A DNA stretch of 64,000 bases from Halomarina halobia. Lineage in GTDB: Archaea; Halobacteriota; Halobacteria; Halobacteriales; Haloarculaceae. Under the pieces are notes generated by a model. That model did no database searches, was not told the DNA's origin, and was given only the letters and a program-made list of their open reading frames with translations. Made by a program: the position numbers and the translations under genes. This document shows, one piece after another, positions 26,260-35,189 of this stretch (positions within the stretch are counted from its first letter, which is position 1; every line of letters starts with the position of its first letter). The stretch covers positions 806,001 through 870,000 of the forward strand of contig NZ_CP119993.1 in NCBI RefSeq assembly GCF_029338575.1, read 5' to 3'.

Positions 26260-26952
26260 TCAGACGGCGATGTGCTCGCGGAGTGCCGGATCGTCGGCGT
26301 CGAGGTTGTCGACCACGCTCTCGTAGACGATCCGTCCGTTCGCGAGGACGTAGACACGGTCGGCGATCGCTAACGCCAACTTTACGTTCTGTTCCACGAT
26401 GAGGATCGTGAGGTCGTCTTTCAGGTCCACGAGGGCGTCCCGGACGTCGGCGACGATCTGTGGGGCCAACCCCTCGCTCGGTTCGTCGAGCAACAGCAGG
26501 TCCGTCCCACCCAGCAAGCCGCGAGCGATGACGAGCATCTGCTGTTCGCCGCCGGAGAGGTCGCCAGCCTTCGCCTCGCGGAGATCCGAGAGCGTCGGGA
26601 ATAGGTCGTAAGCGTCCTTGACCGTCCACTCGCCGCCCCGCCCGGCGGGCATCTCCAGGTTCTCGGCGACCGTGAGCGGTTCCCACACCTGCCGGTCCTC
26701 GGGGACGTAACCGATCCCACGGCGGATTATCTCGAAAGTAGATAGTTTGGTGATGTCGTCACCGTCGTACTGGATTCGTCCGCTCCGTGGGGGAGCAATA
26801 CCAGCGACGCTGCGCAGAGTCGTCGTCTTCCCCGCGCCGTTGCGCCCCAGCAGGGCGACGACCTCTCCGTCGTCCACGTTCAGCGAGACATCGTGGAGCA
26901 CCTGGCTCTGACCGTAGTACGTGTCGATGGCGTCGACCGTCAATCCCGCCAT
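26260..26952 (-). CDS. livF: branched-chain-amino-acid-type ABC transporter ATPase LivF
   Basis: A 230-residue cytoplasmic ATPase. Walker A is GRNGAGKTT, the Q-loop lies in the VPEDRQVWEPLTV region, the signature is LSGGEQQ, and Walker B is LLLLDEPSEGL. The length and the EDRQVW sequence identify the LivF subgroup. Its ATG shares one base with the stop of livG upstream (TGATG), implying translational coupling. With LivG, LivH and LivM it forms an importer for amino acids, amides or small acids. Confidence 0.93.
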   Translation of the reverse strand: MAGLTVDAIDTYYGQSQVLHDVSLNVDDGEVVALLGRNGAGKTTTLRSVAGIAPPRSGRIQYDGDDITKLSTFEIIRRGIGYVPEDRQVWEPLTVAENLEMPAGRGGEWTVKDAYDLFPTLSDLREAKAGDLSGGEQQMLVIARGLLGGTDLLLLDEPSEGLAPQIVADVRDALVDLKDDLTILIVEQNVKLALAIADRVYVLANGRIVYESVVDNLDADDPALREHIAV

Positions 26953-27695
26953 CAGGCCACCCCTCCGAGGTACGCCTCCTGCACCGACTCGTCCGCCTGT
27001 ACCTCGGCTGGCGGTCCAGAGGCGATGATCGCACCGTTTTGTAACACCATTACCGTATCGGAGATGTTCATCACGATGTCCATATTGTGCTCGACGAATA
27101 GTATCGTGTACTCCCCCGAGAGGTCGTTGATGAGGTCAAGCATCTCCTTGATTTCCACTTGGCTCATCCCCGCCGCCGGTTCGTCCAGAAGGAGCAGGTC
27201 GGGGCCGATAGCCAGCGCGAGGCCGATTTCGAGCGAACGTTTATCCCCATGGGACAGCGAGCTGGCCGGCTGGTCGCGCTCGTGTTCGAGTCCGACAACC
27301 GAGAGAATCTCCAGCGCCTCCTCAGTGTAGTCGTCGCGGTTGTCGACGTGCTGGTAGACGTTCCAGCCGCCCCTGTGACGCGCTTGAACGGCCACACAGA
27401 CGTTCTCGAGGACCGAGAGCCCCTCGAAGACGTTGGTTATCTGGAACGAGCGCGCAATACCCTTGCGCGCGATGGCCTCCGGCGGGAGGCCCGTAATCTC
27501 CTCGTCGCGGAACCGAACGACGCCGGCCGAGGGTTCAAGTGCCCCTGCCAGCATGTTGAACAGTGTCGTCTTGCCCGCGCCGTTCGGTCCGATTAGCGAG
27601 GTTATTTCACCCTCCGGTACCGAGAGGTCGACGTCGTCGACCGCCGTCACCCCCCCGAAGTGCTTCGTCAATCCGCTAGTCTCCAGTACACCCAT
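26952..27695 (-). CDS. livG: branched-chain-amino-acid-type ABC transporter ATPase LivG
   Basis: A 247-residue ATPase of the LivG subgroup. Walker A is GPNGAGKTTLF, the signature segment LSHGDKRSLEIGLAL is the LivG form of the ABC signature, and Walker B is LLLLDEPAAGM. It has the longer helical insert between Walker A and signature (residues 70-150) that separates LivG from LivF. A GGGAGGG Shine-Dalgarno-like stretch lies nine to ten bases before its ATG. It is divergent from livH with 109 bases between, which must carry promoters for both arms of the transporter operon. Confidence 0.93.
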   Translation of the reverse strand: MGVLETSGLTKHFGGVTAVDDVDLSVPEGEITSLIGPNGAGKTTLFNMLAGALEPSAGVVRFRDEEITGLPPEAIARKGIARSFQITNVFEGLSVLENVCVAVQARHRGGWNVYQHVDNRDDYTEEALEILSVVGLEHERDQPASSLSHGDKRSLEIGLALAIGPDLLLLDEPAAGMSQVEIKEMLDLINDLSGEYTILFVEHNMDIVMNISDTVMVLQNGAIIASGPPAEVQADESVQEAYLGGVA

Positions 27696-27804
27696 CTATG
27701 TCCCTCCCAGGTCAGTCGGCGCTCTCATGGTAACCTATCGTCTGGTGTGTGTTCACCACCCATAAGTTTAACCGTGCCCCCTTCCCTGCTCTTGCAGAGG
27801 GTGT

Positions 27805-28683
27805 ATGACATCAGCTAGCGTCCTGGTTGGCCTCACACTGAACGGTATCGCCATCGGAATGTTGCTCCTGCTCGTCGCCTCTGGACTCTCGCTCATCTTC
27901 GGGCTCATGGGCGTGGTCAATTTCGCCCACGGGTCGCTGTACATGTTCGGAGCCTACTTCGGCCTCGTGTTGTTCGACCGGACGGGGATATTCGTGGTCG
28001 CGCTCCTAGTCGCACCGTTCTTCGTCGCCGGCATCGGCGTGTTGATGGAGTACCTTACGCTCAGACCGCTGTACGGGCGCGATCCACTCTATCAGATCCT
28101 CCTGACGTTCGGTATTGCCCTCATCCTTGATGAGATAGTCATCCTCGTTTGGGGGCCGAACGCGCTCAACTTCGCGGCCCCGTCGTGGGTCACGGGCGTG
28201 TTCAACGTCGCCGGGGCCGCGCTCCCGGTCTACCGAGTGTTCGTCATCTGTCTCGGGGCGGTCATCGCAGTGGGACTCTACCTGTTCCTGCAACGGACCC
28301 GCTACGGACTGGTCGTGCGGGCCGGCACCGCCAATCGGACGATGGTAGAAGCCAACGGTATCAACGTCAAGCGGGCGTTCACCATCATGTTCGCGGTGGG
28401 CGCGGGGATGGCCGCCGTCGGTGGCGTCGTCGCCGGGCCGATGCTGAGTGTCTACCCCGCCATGGGACTGGATATGGTCATCGAGGCGTTCATCGTCGTA
28501 GTCATCGGTGGACTGGGAAGTTTTCGGGGGTCGGTCGTCGGGGCGTTACTCGCGGGACTGGCACAGGCGTACGGGAGTTTCTACGTTCCGACGCTCTCCT
28601 CGATAATCATCTTCACGCTGATGATCGTCGTGTTGCTGGTGCGGCCGAGCGGTCTCTTCGGTGACCCGGAGGTGGAACACTGA
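27805..28683 (+). CDS. livH: branched-chain-amino-acid-type ABC transporter permease LivH
   Basis: A 292-residue membrane permease with about eight hydrophobic segments. The family motif GLMGVVNFAHGSLYMFGAY is near residue 40, and the coupling-helix region RAGTANRTMVEANGINV (about residues 172-190) contacts the ATPase. GAGG lies just upstream of the ATG. The stop overlaps the livM start by one base. It forms a heterodimeric channel with LivM for solute delivered by the binding lipoproteins at 29.9 and perhaps 2.5 kb. Confidence 0.93.
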   Translation: MTSASVLVGLTLNGIAIGMLLLLVASGLSLIFGLMGVVNFAHGSLYMFGAYFGLVLFDRTGIFVVALLVAPFFVAGIGVLMEYLTLRPLYGRDPLYQILLTFGIALILDEIVILVWGPNALNFAAPSWVTGVFNVAGAALPVYRVFVICLGAVIAVGLYLFLQRTRYGLVVRAGTANRTMVEANGINVKRAFTIMFAVGAGMAAVGGVVAGPMLSVYPAMGLDMVIEAFIVVVIGGLGSFRGSVVGALLAGLAQAYGSFYVPTLSSIIIFTLMIVVLLVRPSGLFGDPEVEH

Positions 28684-29717
28684 TGGCGGTCGGTCTCAGT
28701 CAGCGCGTCGCGTCGCTCTCCGGTCGCGTCCAGTGGGTCGTCGGTGTCGCCCTCTTGGTCGCCTTCCTCGCGGTTCCGCAGGTGTACGGCAGCTACCAGA
28801 CGGGACTCGCGGTCGAACTCCTCGTCCTCCTGCTGTTTGCGGCCAGTTATGACCTGCTCATCGGATATACTGGTGTCGTTTCGTTCGGCCACGCGCTCCC
28901 GTACGGTGCGGCGGCGTACGCGATGGGGATGGCGATGACGGGCCGACCTCTTCCGTTGATCCCCGAAGCGGGCGTCTCGTTCCCGGTGGCGGTCGGAATC
29001 GCACTATTCGCAGTCGTCATCATATCGCTGATAACGGGGTGGCTCGCGTTTCGACTGTCGGGCGTGTACTTCGCGGTGCTGACCCTGGCGTTCTCGATGG
29101 TCGGCTACTACGCCGTGTTCGAGTCGACCGAGTTCACCGGCGGGGACAACGGCATGCTCGTCACCCGTCCTGACCTGCTCGGTCTCCCGCTCTCGGACTA
29201 CGTGACGTACTACTACTTTACTCTCTGGATCGTCCTAGTTTCGTTCCTGCTGATGCGACGGCTCACGAACTCGCCGTTCGGGCGGGTGCTCGTCAGCATT
29301 CGCGAAAACGAGGACCGCGCGCGATTCCTCGGGTACGACACGAACCACTACAAACTGGCCGTGTTCGTCGTCGCGGGCCTGTTCGCTGGCGTCGCGGGCA
29401 TCCTGCAGGGGTTGTACCTCAACATCCTGACGCCGAACATGATGTACTGGTCGACCGGTGGCGACGCCCTGCTCGTGACGCTCATTGGAGGTATGGGAAC
29501 GCTCTGGGGCGTCATCTTCGGTGCAGTGTTCCTGCTGGGCGCACGTGAATTACTGACGGGCTTCATCGAAGGGTGGCCCATCGTCTTAGGGGTCGTGTAC
29601 GTCCTGTTCGTCCTGTTCGTCCCCGACGGTATTGCCGGCTTCCTGACCGACCGAAGTCGCTCCGCGTGGGACGTCGTCTCCGACCTCCGGGGAAGTGACG
29701 AGAGCGACGAGAGCTAA
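28683..29717 (+). CDS. livM: branched-chain-amino-acid-type ABC transporter permease LivM
   Basis: A 344-residue permease with about ten hydrophobic segments. It has the LivM motif GYTGVVSFGHALPYGAAAY near residue 62 and the coupling region IRENEDRARFLGYDTNHYKL near residue 200. Its ATG shares a base with the stop of livH (TGATG). The acidic C-terminus (RGSDESDES) is typical of haloarchaeal proteins. It ends 182 bases before the binding-protein gene. Confidence 0.93.
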   Translation: MAVGLSQRVASLSGRVQWVVGVALLVAFLAVPQVYGSYQTGLAVELLVLLLFAASYDLLIGYTGVVSFGHALPYGAAAYAMGMAMTGRPLPLIPEAGVSFPVAVGIALFAVVIISLITGWLAFRLSGVYFAVLTLAFSMVGYYAVFESTEFTGGDNGMLVTRPDLLGLPLSDYVTYYYFTLWIVLVSFLLMRRLTNSPFGRVLVSIRENEDRARFLGYDTNHYKLAVFVVAGLFAGVAGILQGLYLNILTPNMMYWSTGGDALLVTLIGGMGTLWGVIFGAVFLLGARELLTGFIEGWPIVLGVVYVLFVLFVPDGIAGFLTDRSRSAWDVVSDLRGSDESDES

Positions 29718-29865
29718 CAGCCGACCCCACCACCTTCGTCGTACCCAACTCTCAGTCGTCATGAGCCCACTTCTCGCCTGGTCGTTCAATGAGTTACCGG
29801 AACCGACCCGCTCACCGTGACGAATCGGCCGGTCACGCGAGAACGCTAGGTGAATCGGGGCAACA

Positions 29866-29873
29866 TTTAAAAG
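29866..29873 (+). promoter_or_regulatory. TATA box of the binding-protein gene
   Basis: TTTAAAAG lies 27-34 bases before ATG 29900, so the binding protein can be transcribed on its own as well as after livHM. Confidence 0.5.
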
Positions 29874-29899
29874 GCCGCTCGTCTACGCTATGATAGCTC

Positions 29900-31207
29900 A
29901 TGTCACGAGGCGAGCCAGCGGACACGAGACGACAGTTTCTCCAGCGTGCCAGCGGGGCTGCGTTGGCAGGGGGAATAGCAGTGCTCGCAGGTTGTACTAG
30001 CGAGCAAGCCGGCGGCGGCGACGGTGGTGGCGACAACTCGACTGGGTCGAGCAATGGAACGGGCGGTGGCGGGGGTGATCTCACCCTGCGAATCGGAGGG
30101 CTATTCCCGACCAGCGGCCCGTACTCCGCCATCGGCGTGGATCAGCGCGTCGGGATGGAAGTCGCCCTCCGCCACCTCGAAGAGGATGGAGCGGAACTCA
30201 CGGTGGAGACGCAGGTCGCGGATACGCAACTTGATCCAGAACAGGGGCTTCGGCGAGCACGCGAGCTATCCAACGGAAACATCGACGTGTTCACTGGCCT
30301 CGGTAGTTCGTCGGTCGCCTCCGCCGTCTCCAACTACGCCCAGCAAAACCAGATACCGTTGATGATCACCACGGCGACCAACGAGTCGTTAACGGGCAAG
30401 GACTGCAACCAGTACACGTTCCGGTCGAACACCCACACATACCAGAACCAGAAGCCGAACGCGGAGTGGGCGATGCAGAACCTCGGCAAGACGTTCGCGA
30501 CGATGGGTGCTGACTACGCGTGGGGTCGGGCGAGCGTCAAGGCATTCGTCGATGTTGCCAAGCAGAACGGCGGTGAGGTCGTCGAACAGGTGTGGCCGAA
30601 GCTAGGTGCGACGGATTACTCCACGGAGATACAGCGCGTCGCATCGACGGACGCCGACTTCTTCCTCGTCCGGTGTTCGGGAACAGACGGCATCAACTCC
30701 GCGAAGCAGATCGCCTCCTTTGGTCTGAAAGAGCAGATGGACGTCGTCACCAATCAGACGAGCATTCTGGCACAGGGTGCAGGAGACGCCTGCGTCGGGA
30801 ACTATGGCGGCGTCCCCTACCACGCAGCGCTCTCCAGCGAACAGACCGGCAACGACCAGAACGAACGGTTCGTCAAGGACTACCGTGATATCGGCGACGG
30901 GACTGACCCCAGTACGTACTCCCTGACGTCCTACATGGGGGTTCGCTTCCTCGCGAAGGCGGCCATCGAAGCGGGGTCGACGAGCGCGGATGACCTCGTC
31001 TCCGCGCTCGAAGGGGTGTCACTGACCGGTCCAAAAGGAGAGATGAAGATTCGGTCCTGCGACCATCAGGCGACGAACGCGCTCTGGTCGTCAAAACTCG
31101 TCTCGCCCGAGGGCACCGACTTCGACTACCCAATTCCGGAGTTCCTCGCCGAGCACAAAGCCGACACGAACCTGCGGCCCTGCGAGGAGACCGGGTGTAG
31201 CCTCTGA
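29900..31207 (+). CDS. branched-chain-amino-acid-type binding lipoprotein, cognate to LivFGHM
   Basis: A 435-residue extracellular binding protein. A twin-arginine motif (TRRQFLQ, residues 9-15) and a lipobox ending at C32 (VLAGC) are followed by a Gly/Asp/Ser linker. The type I binding-protein domain follows (LRIGGLFPTSGPYSAIG onward). It is a close paralogue of the protein encoded at 2509-3831, sharing the VWPKLGATDYSTEIQ stretch and the C-terminal LRPCEE-x2-CSL, whose cysteines may form a disulfide outside the cell. Its place directly after livHM makes it the cognate receptor. The ligand is not known. Confidence 0.92.
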   Translation: MSRGEPADTRRQFLQRASGAALAGGIAVLAGCTSEQAGGGDGGGDNSTGSSNGTGGGGGDLTLRIGGLFPTSGPYSAIGVDQRVGMEVALRHLEEDGAELTVETQVADTQLDPEQGLRRARELSNGNIDVFTGLGSSSVASAVSNYAQQNQIPLMITTATNESLTGKDCNQYTFRSNTHTYQNQKPNAEWAMQNLGKTFATMGADYAWGRASVKAFVDVAKQNGGEVVEQVWPKLGATDYSTEIQRVASTDADFFLVRCSGTDGINSAKQIASFGLKEQMDVVTNQTSILAQGAGDACVGNYGGVPYHAALSSEQTGNDQNERFVKDYRDIGDGTDPSTYSLTSYMGVRFLAKAAIEAGSTSADDLVSALEGVSLTGPKGEMKIRSCDHQATNALWSSKLVSPEGTDFDYPIPEFLAEHKADTNLRPCEETGCSL

Positions 31208-31288
31208 ACGCGTCAGGTCGGTCTCGGATCGACTCGAATACTCATCGTCGTACCTACCATTTTTGTCCCTGTGCTCGGAGTAGATAGC

Positions 31289-32077
31289 ATGGTGAACGCT
31301 AGCTACGAGAACTTCGAGACGACGTTCGAGGATGGCGTGTTGCGTGCCGAGATTCACAGCACCTCGAAGATGAACGCGCTCAACGAGACGATGTCCGAGG
31401 AGTTGCTGGACCTCGCGGTCTGCCTCCATGACGAATCGGTTCGATGTTTCGTGCTCACTGGTTCGGACGGGGTGTTCTGTGCGGGCGGCGACGTAACGAC
31501 GTTCGCCAGCGAGGACGCCCCAGGCGAGATGCGCAAAGGGGCCTCGCTGCTCCACGATGCCATCGTTCAGTTACACCAGACGGAGGTACCGGTTATCGCA
31601 GGCGTCAACGGCGCGGCGGTCGGTGCAGGGTTCAGTCTCGGTATCTTCGGGGACTTCGTACTCGCCAGTGACGCGTCGTACTTCCAGTTTGGCTACCCCG
31701 GCATCGGCGCGACTGGCGACGGCGCCTCTACGTACTTCTTGCCACGGGTCGCCGGTCTCAGACAGGCTAAACGCATCACCCTGCTCAACGAGCGCGTCGG
31801 GCCCGAGGAAGCCGTCGACCTGGGATTGGCGACGGAGACCGTTGCGGACGACGAGTTCGACGAACGACTTCGTGAAGTCGCTGCCCGTGTCGCCGAGGGA
31901 CCGACCGTTGCCCTAGGGCGGACCCAGCAGTTACTCACCGAAAGTACCTCGCGGGGCATCGAGGCACAACTCGCCGCTGAGACAGACAAAATCGCAGAGA
32001 CGGCGAAGACGGAGGACTTCCGGGAAGGTGTCCGCGCGTTCGGTGAGGGACGAACCCCGGAGTTCGAGGGTCGCTAG
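31289..32077 (+). CDS. enoyl-CoA hydratase/isomerase family protein
   Basis: A 262-residue crotonase-fold protein. The oxyanion-hole segment VFCAGGDVTTF and GVNGAAVGAGFSLGIFGDF are present, and the C-terminus GVRAFGEGRTPEFEGR is the family ending. The segment where hydratases have catalytic glutamates (FGYPGIGATGDGASTYFLP) has Gly and Asp rather than a clear Glu pair, so isomerase activity is as likely as hydration. ATG 31289 is chosen over the GTG at 31271, since a T-rich element lies about 27 bases upstream. It follows the binding-protein gene by 81 bases and is the last gene of the dense cluster. Confidence 0.88.
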   Translation: MVNASYENFETTFEDGVLRAEIHSTSKMNALNETMSEELLDLAVCLHDESVRCFVLTGSDGVFCAGGDVTTFASEDAPGEMRKGASLLHDAIVQLHQTEVPVIAGVNGAAVGAGFSLGIFGDFVLASDASYFQFGYPGIGATGDGASTYFLPRVAGLRQAKRITLLNERVGPEEAVDLGLATETVADDEFDERLREVAARVAEGPTVALGRTQQLLTESTSRGIEAQLAAETDKIAETAKTEDFREGVRAFGEGRTPEFEGR

Positions 32078-33643
32078 TCCCCTTCATGCGGTGGAACGGT
32101 GTAGTTCGAATGCGATGGTGTTTGTCGAAGCGATTCTACCCAGGAATCCTTGACAGTCCCTAACGCATCCCACAGCACGATTACATCCTCATTTGTCAAT
32201 AAGAAATCGTCCTACCGAATTGAACAGGGGAGTCGTCGCGCCTAGATCGGGGACGCGACGCCGACCAGTAACGGCCGCAACTTGGACGCATCCGGCTAAT
32301 TGGTCATCACGTCTACCGGTCTCCGAACACCGTAAGTAATAATGGTTTAATCCGTGAGACAGCTACTTAACATTGGTCGTATTTAAACGAAATTGGTCAT
32401 ATGGTATTCAATGACATTGAACGATTTTCGAGACGAAGCCACGACGGACAATTCGAGCAGCGATGGCCCACTATCATCCCCTGAGGACAACGTGGAACAA
32501 GGAATTTGAGGGAGGAGGGATCCATAACGGCACTATATCTGTTATGCACCACGCAGTTACAGATTTGGGTTGGGGAGTCCGTCGAAGTATATAGCCCTCA
32601 TCTGTGCCATCCGGGGGCAGCGACAAGTGTCTGGAGATAACCATGGGACCAATGTAGCGACCGGCTGGATTGTTTCTTCACTCAGTCGCGGATAGTTCGC
32701 TCTACGAGAAACTATTCAGGAGGGAAGACAGAGGTTCGTCGGTCGATGGCTCCAGAATAGCGTACTCGGTGCTTCTCGTGCCATCGAGACCGACGAGATA
32801 GGGAATCGTCGTCTCCTTCAGGGTCCGTCAACCGTTCTAGACTATCGAACGAGCAAATGCGTAGAAGGACCCACACAGGCCATCTATAGAGATCGTTCGT
32901 CCGTAGAACCGACCGTTCACGGTGTCGTCACCCGTTCTATTCGTTCGAACGTTCCACGGGTGAGATTATTCACTGGGTTAACTATTCGATCGTTGGCATC
33001 GCCCGGGGAACTACGAGCGAGAGACGCTACTCGCTCGTGGGATGAGTGTCAGATAAGGGCAGCGACCGTCACCTTACCGTCCTCGGAACTCCTGATGCCT
33101 TGTCAGACGCGACATACTCATGACGGCTACTTCGGATAGATCTTCAGATAATCGAGGTAGATTACCTCGGGGTCACTCCTCAATACAATTCACCATCGTT
33201 AAATGGAATGGTTTGTAGATTGAATGCCGCTTGGTAAAGCGGTGAACGGGATTACACTGAGTTGGTTGGCAAAGCTAGAGAATGTCGACGAAGCCGGTGC
33301 CATCGTTACCTTACTATCATCGTCGATACATTCGAACCGTCCGGGACCGACGGCCTCGATATACCATCCCAATACAGCGAGTCTGGACTGCGATCGAGGT
33401 GTCGTGATACTACTTGATTGGAGATTCTCCTCGCGTTGCTTCACTGAGTCTCCATCCGTCGCCGACAGTCTCCCTCATCTTCGCTTAGTGCCTCCACGTT
33501 TTGGTGACGGCGTCGAACTGGTCTCCGTTCAAGGGTTCGTACGCATCGACTGGGTGTTTCGACGGTCAATCGACGAGCAGTTGCTGCTTCTATCCAACAG
33601 TTGATCGACGATATGGTCCCCTCTTAGCCTCCTGAGGGAAATG
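32078..33643. other. gene-poor stretch, 1.6 kb
   Basis: No ORF here has haloarchaeal amino-acid composition or a recognisable motif; the longest (33224-33604, plus) looks random. Base composition is visibly less GC-rich than in the cluster to the left. The stretch marks the border between the dense catabolic cluster and the accessory region. No repeat or structured RNA was recognised. Confidence 0.5.
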
Positions 33644-33651
33644 CTTATTAG
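33644..33651 (+). promoter_or_regulatory. TATA box of the isolated enoyl-CoA hydratase
   Basis: CTTATTAG is centred about 27 bases before ATG 33675. Confidence 0.5.
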
Positions 33652-33674
33652 CACAATCCGATACGTACTATGCC

Positions 33675-34466
33675 ATGAAAGAGATTGGCAATGGAAACGT
33701 TCTACTCGACGTCGAGGGGCATCGAGCAGATGTCATCCTTAATCGGCCGGAGAAACGAAATGCGATGAACGAATCCCTACTCCGTGATCTCAGGACTGCC
33801 CTCGAAAAAGTTGATGCGGCTGACGACGTACGCGTTATGACCCTCCAGGGGAAGGGGTCAGTGTTCTGTGCCGGGATGGACCTAGAGATGATGCGCAAGC
33901 TAGGGAGAGACGACAGTGAAACTCTTGATGTTGGACTTGATGATATCACCCACTTTATCGACGAGATGGACGTCGTCTCGGTGGCGAGTATCAAGCGAGG
34001 GGCGATCGCAGGGGCGTTTGAACTCGTCCTTCCCGTGGACTTTCGAATTATCAGCCGAGATGCGAAGTACGGCGTTATTGAGGTGACTCTCGGCGTATTC
34101 CCATCTGGTGGGGCAACCCAGCGGCTCCCCCGGCTTGTTGGTCTTTCGAAAGCCAAGGAAATCGTTCTTTCGGGAGACTATATCGATCCCCTGGATGCCA
34201 AGGAGATCGGTCTCGTCCATGAGATCGTCGACGACCCCGACGAGACGGACGAACGGGCGATGGCCTACGCAGACGACCTGGCTGAAAACGCTCCACTCGG
34301 GATGAAGAGTGCGCGCGAACTTCTTAATTCCGCACTCGAGATGCCTCTCGACGAGGGACTCGCATTCGAATCTGCAATGGGGGAACGATTAACAGAAACG
34401 AACGACTACACCGAAGGGTTCACAGCTAGGATCGAAGGGCGAGACCCTGAGTTCGAGGGGAAATAA
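33675..34466 (+). CDS. enoyl-CoA hydratase/isomerase family protein, isolated
   Basis: A 263-residue crotonase-fold protein with VILNRPEKRNAMNESLL, VFCAGMDLEMM and IKRGAIAGAFELVLPVDF. The segment YGVIEVTLGVFPSGGATQRLPRL keeps a glutamate (VIEVTLG) and the following GGATQRL of true hydratase/isomerases, unlike the hydratase at 31289. The C-terminus RIEGRDPEFEGK is typical. It stands alone between two gene-poor stretches and its codon use is less GC-rich than the left cluster, so it may have arrived separately. No partner enzyme adjoins it. Confidence 0.9.
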   Translation: MKEIGNGNVLLDVEGHRADVILNRPEKRNAMNESLLRDLRTALEKVDAADDVRVMTLQGKGSVFCAGMDLEMMRKLGRDDSETLDVGLDDITHFIDEMDVVSVASIKRGAIAGAFELVLPVDFRIISRDAKYGVIEVTLGVFPSGGATQRLPRLVGLSKAKEIVLSGDYIDPLDAKEIGLVHEIVDDPDETDERAMAYADDLAENAPLGMKSARELLNSALEMPLDEGLAFESAMGERLTETNDYTEGFTARIEGRDPEFEGK

Positions 34467-34589
34467 TACCAAATTTCGAAGAAGGGGTACTAAAGGTAAG
34501 ATGAAGACGACCGAACTGACCGATGGGACGGTCCACTGCGCTTCGATACATTGTCAATGAAACTGAATTGACCGACTTCCACGCCGACT

Positions 34590-34996
34590 GATGCGCAAGC
34601 GTCGGAACTCCCTCCAAGCTCTCGAACTACTACGTCAGCAAGTGCGATTTAATAACAATGGGGAACTTGTACACCGCCAGCTTGGTCAAACTGCCGGAGA
34701 ACGCTCACAACCGAGTGTGCGCCGTCCGGGAAAGGTTCACACGGATGCCTGAATACAAGTGCGAACGCGAAGAGATGCACTTCGTGGCGGTAGACTCGGT
34801 GGAGACGACGAAGGAGTGTGGGTTGTGCGGTGTCGAGACAGTCAAGCCGCTATGGGCTCGCGAACACTCCTTCCCTACTTGCGAGTCCAAGCCGGATAGA
34901 GATCCGAATGTGGCATGGAACATTCTTTCTCACGGTCTAAAGAAGGGGGAGGCGAGACGTTCCGAATCAACAAACCAAAAAATAGAAGGTTTTTAG
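34590..34996 (+). mobile_element. TnpB remnant (IS200/IS605, IS1341-like), C-terminal part
   Basis: Translation matches the C-terminal third of a haloarchaeal IS1341-type TnpB. It starts RKRRNSLQA, shifts frame to LSNYYVSKCDLITMGNL, and continues with EYKCEREEMHFVAVDSVETT and KECGLCGVETVKPLWAREH of the zinc ribbon, ending DRDPNVAWNIL. Decay is clear: the N-terminal two thirds are missing, there is a frameshift, the usual Glu-Asp of the second RuvC motif is replaced (ITMGNL), and the second zinc pair has lost a cysteine (FPTCESK). An ATG at 34658 opens a 112-residue frame, but it cannot be an active nuclease. Confidence 0.85.
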
Positions 34997-35001
34997 CATC
35001 A

Positions 35002-35137
35002 CGGAGGACGCGAAGCGTCCTCCGTCCGACTTGTGGAGACTGCGCTTCCAGTGGACACATTTTGTATGCATAGCTTGTCGTGGAAGCAGGAAGCCTACCC
35101 ACAGACGCGAGGGCACAAGCCCAAGCGGTTGGGTAGG
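35002..35137 (+). repeat. structured right end of the TnpB element
   Basis: Directly after the TnpB stop, CGGAGGACGC at 35002-35011 and its exact complement at 35015-35024 form a 10-bp hairpin with a GAA loop. Further on, CCTACCC (35094-35100) pairs with GGGTAGG (35131-35137) around a GC-rich segment. This is the position of the transposon right end, and in active elements of the guide RNA scaffold (omega RNA). Here it is probably a relic; the first hairpin could also terminate transcription. Confidence 0.55.
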
Positions 35138-35189
35138 GTAGTTTACTCTATCTACATCTAGCTGATTGTACACGATGATCGATCAAGTG

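Noticed and set aside
33224..33604. 126-residue plus-strand frame in the gene-poor stretch
   Set aside because: Composition is not acidic, there is no motif, and no promoter at the start; looks random.
35002..35024. Perfect hairpin as a plain transcription terminator
   Set aside because: Archaeal terminators are T-tracts rather than hairpins, and its place after TnpB fits a transposon right end better.
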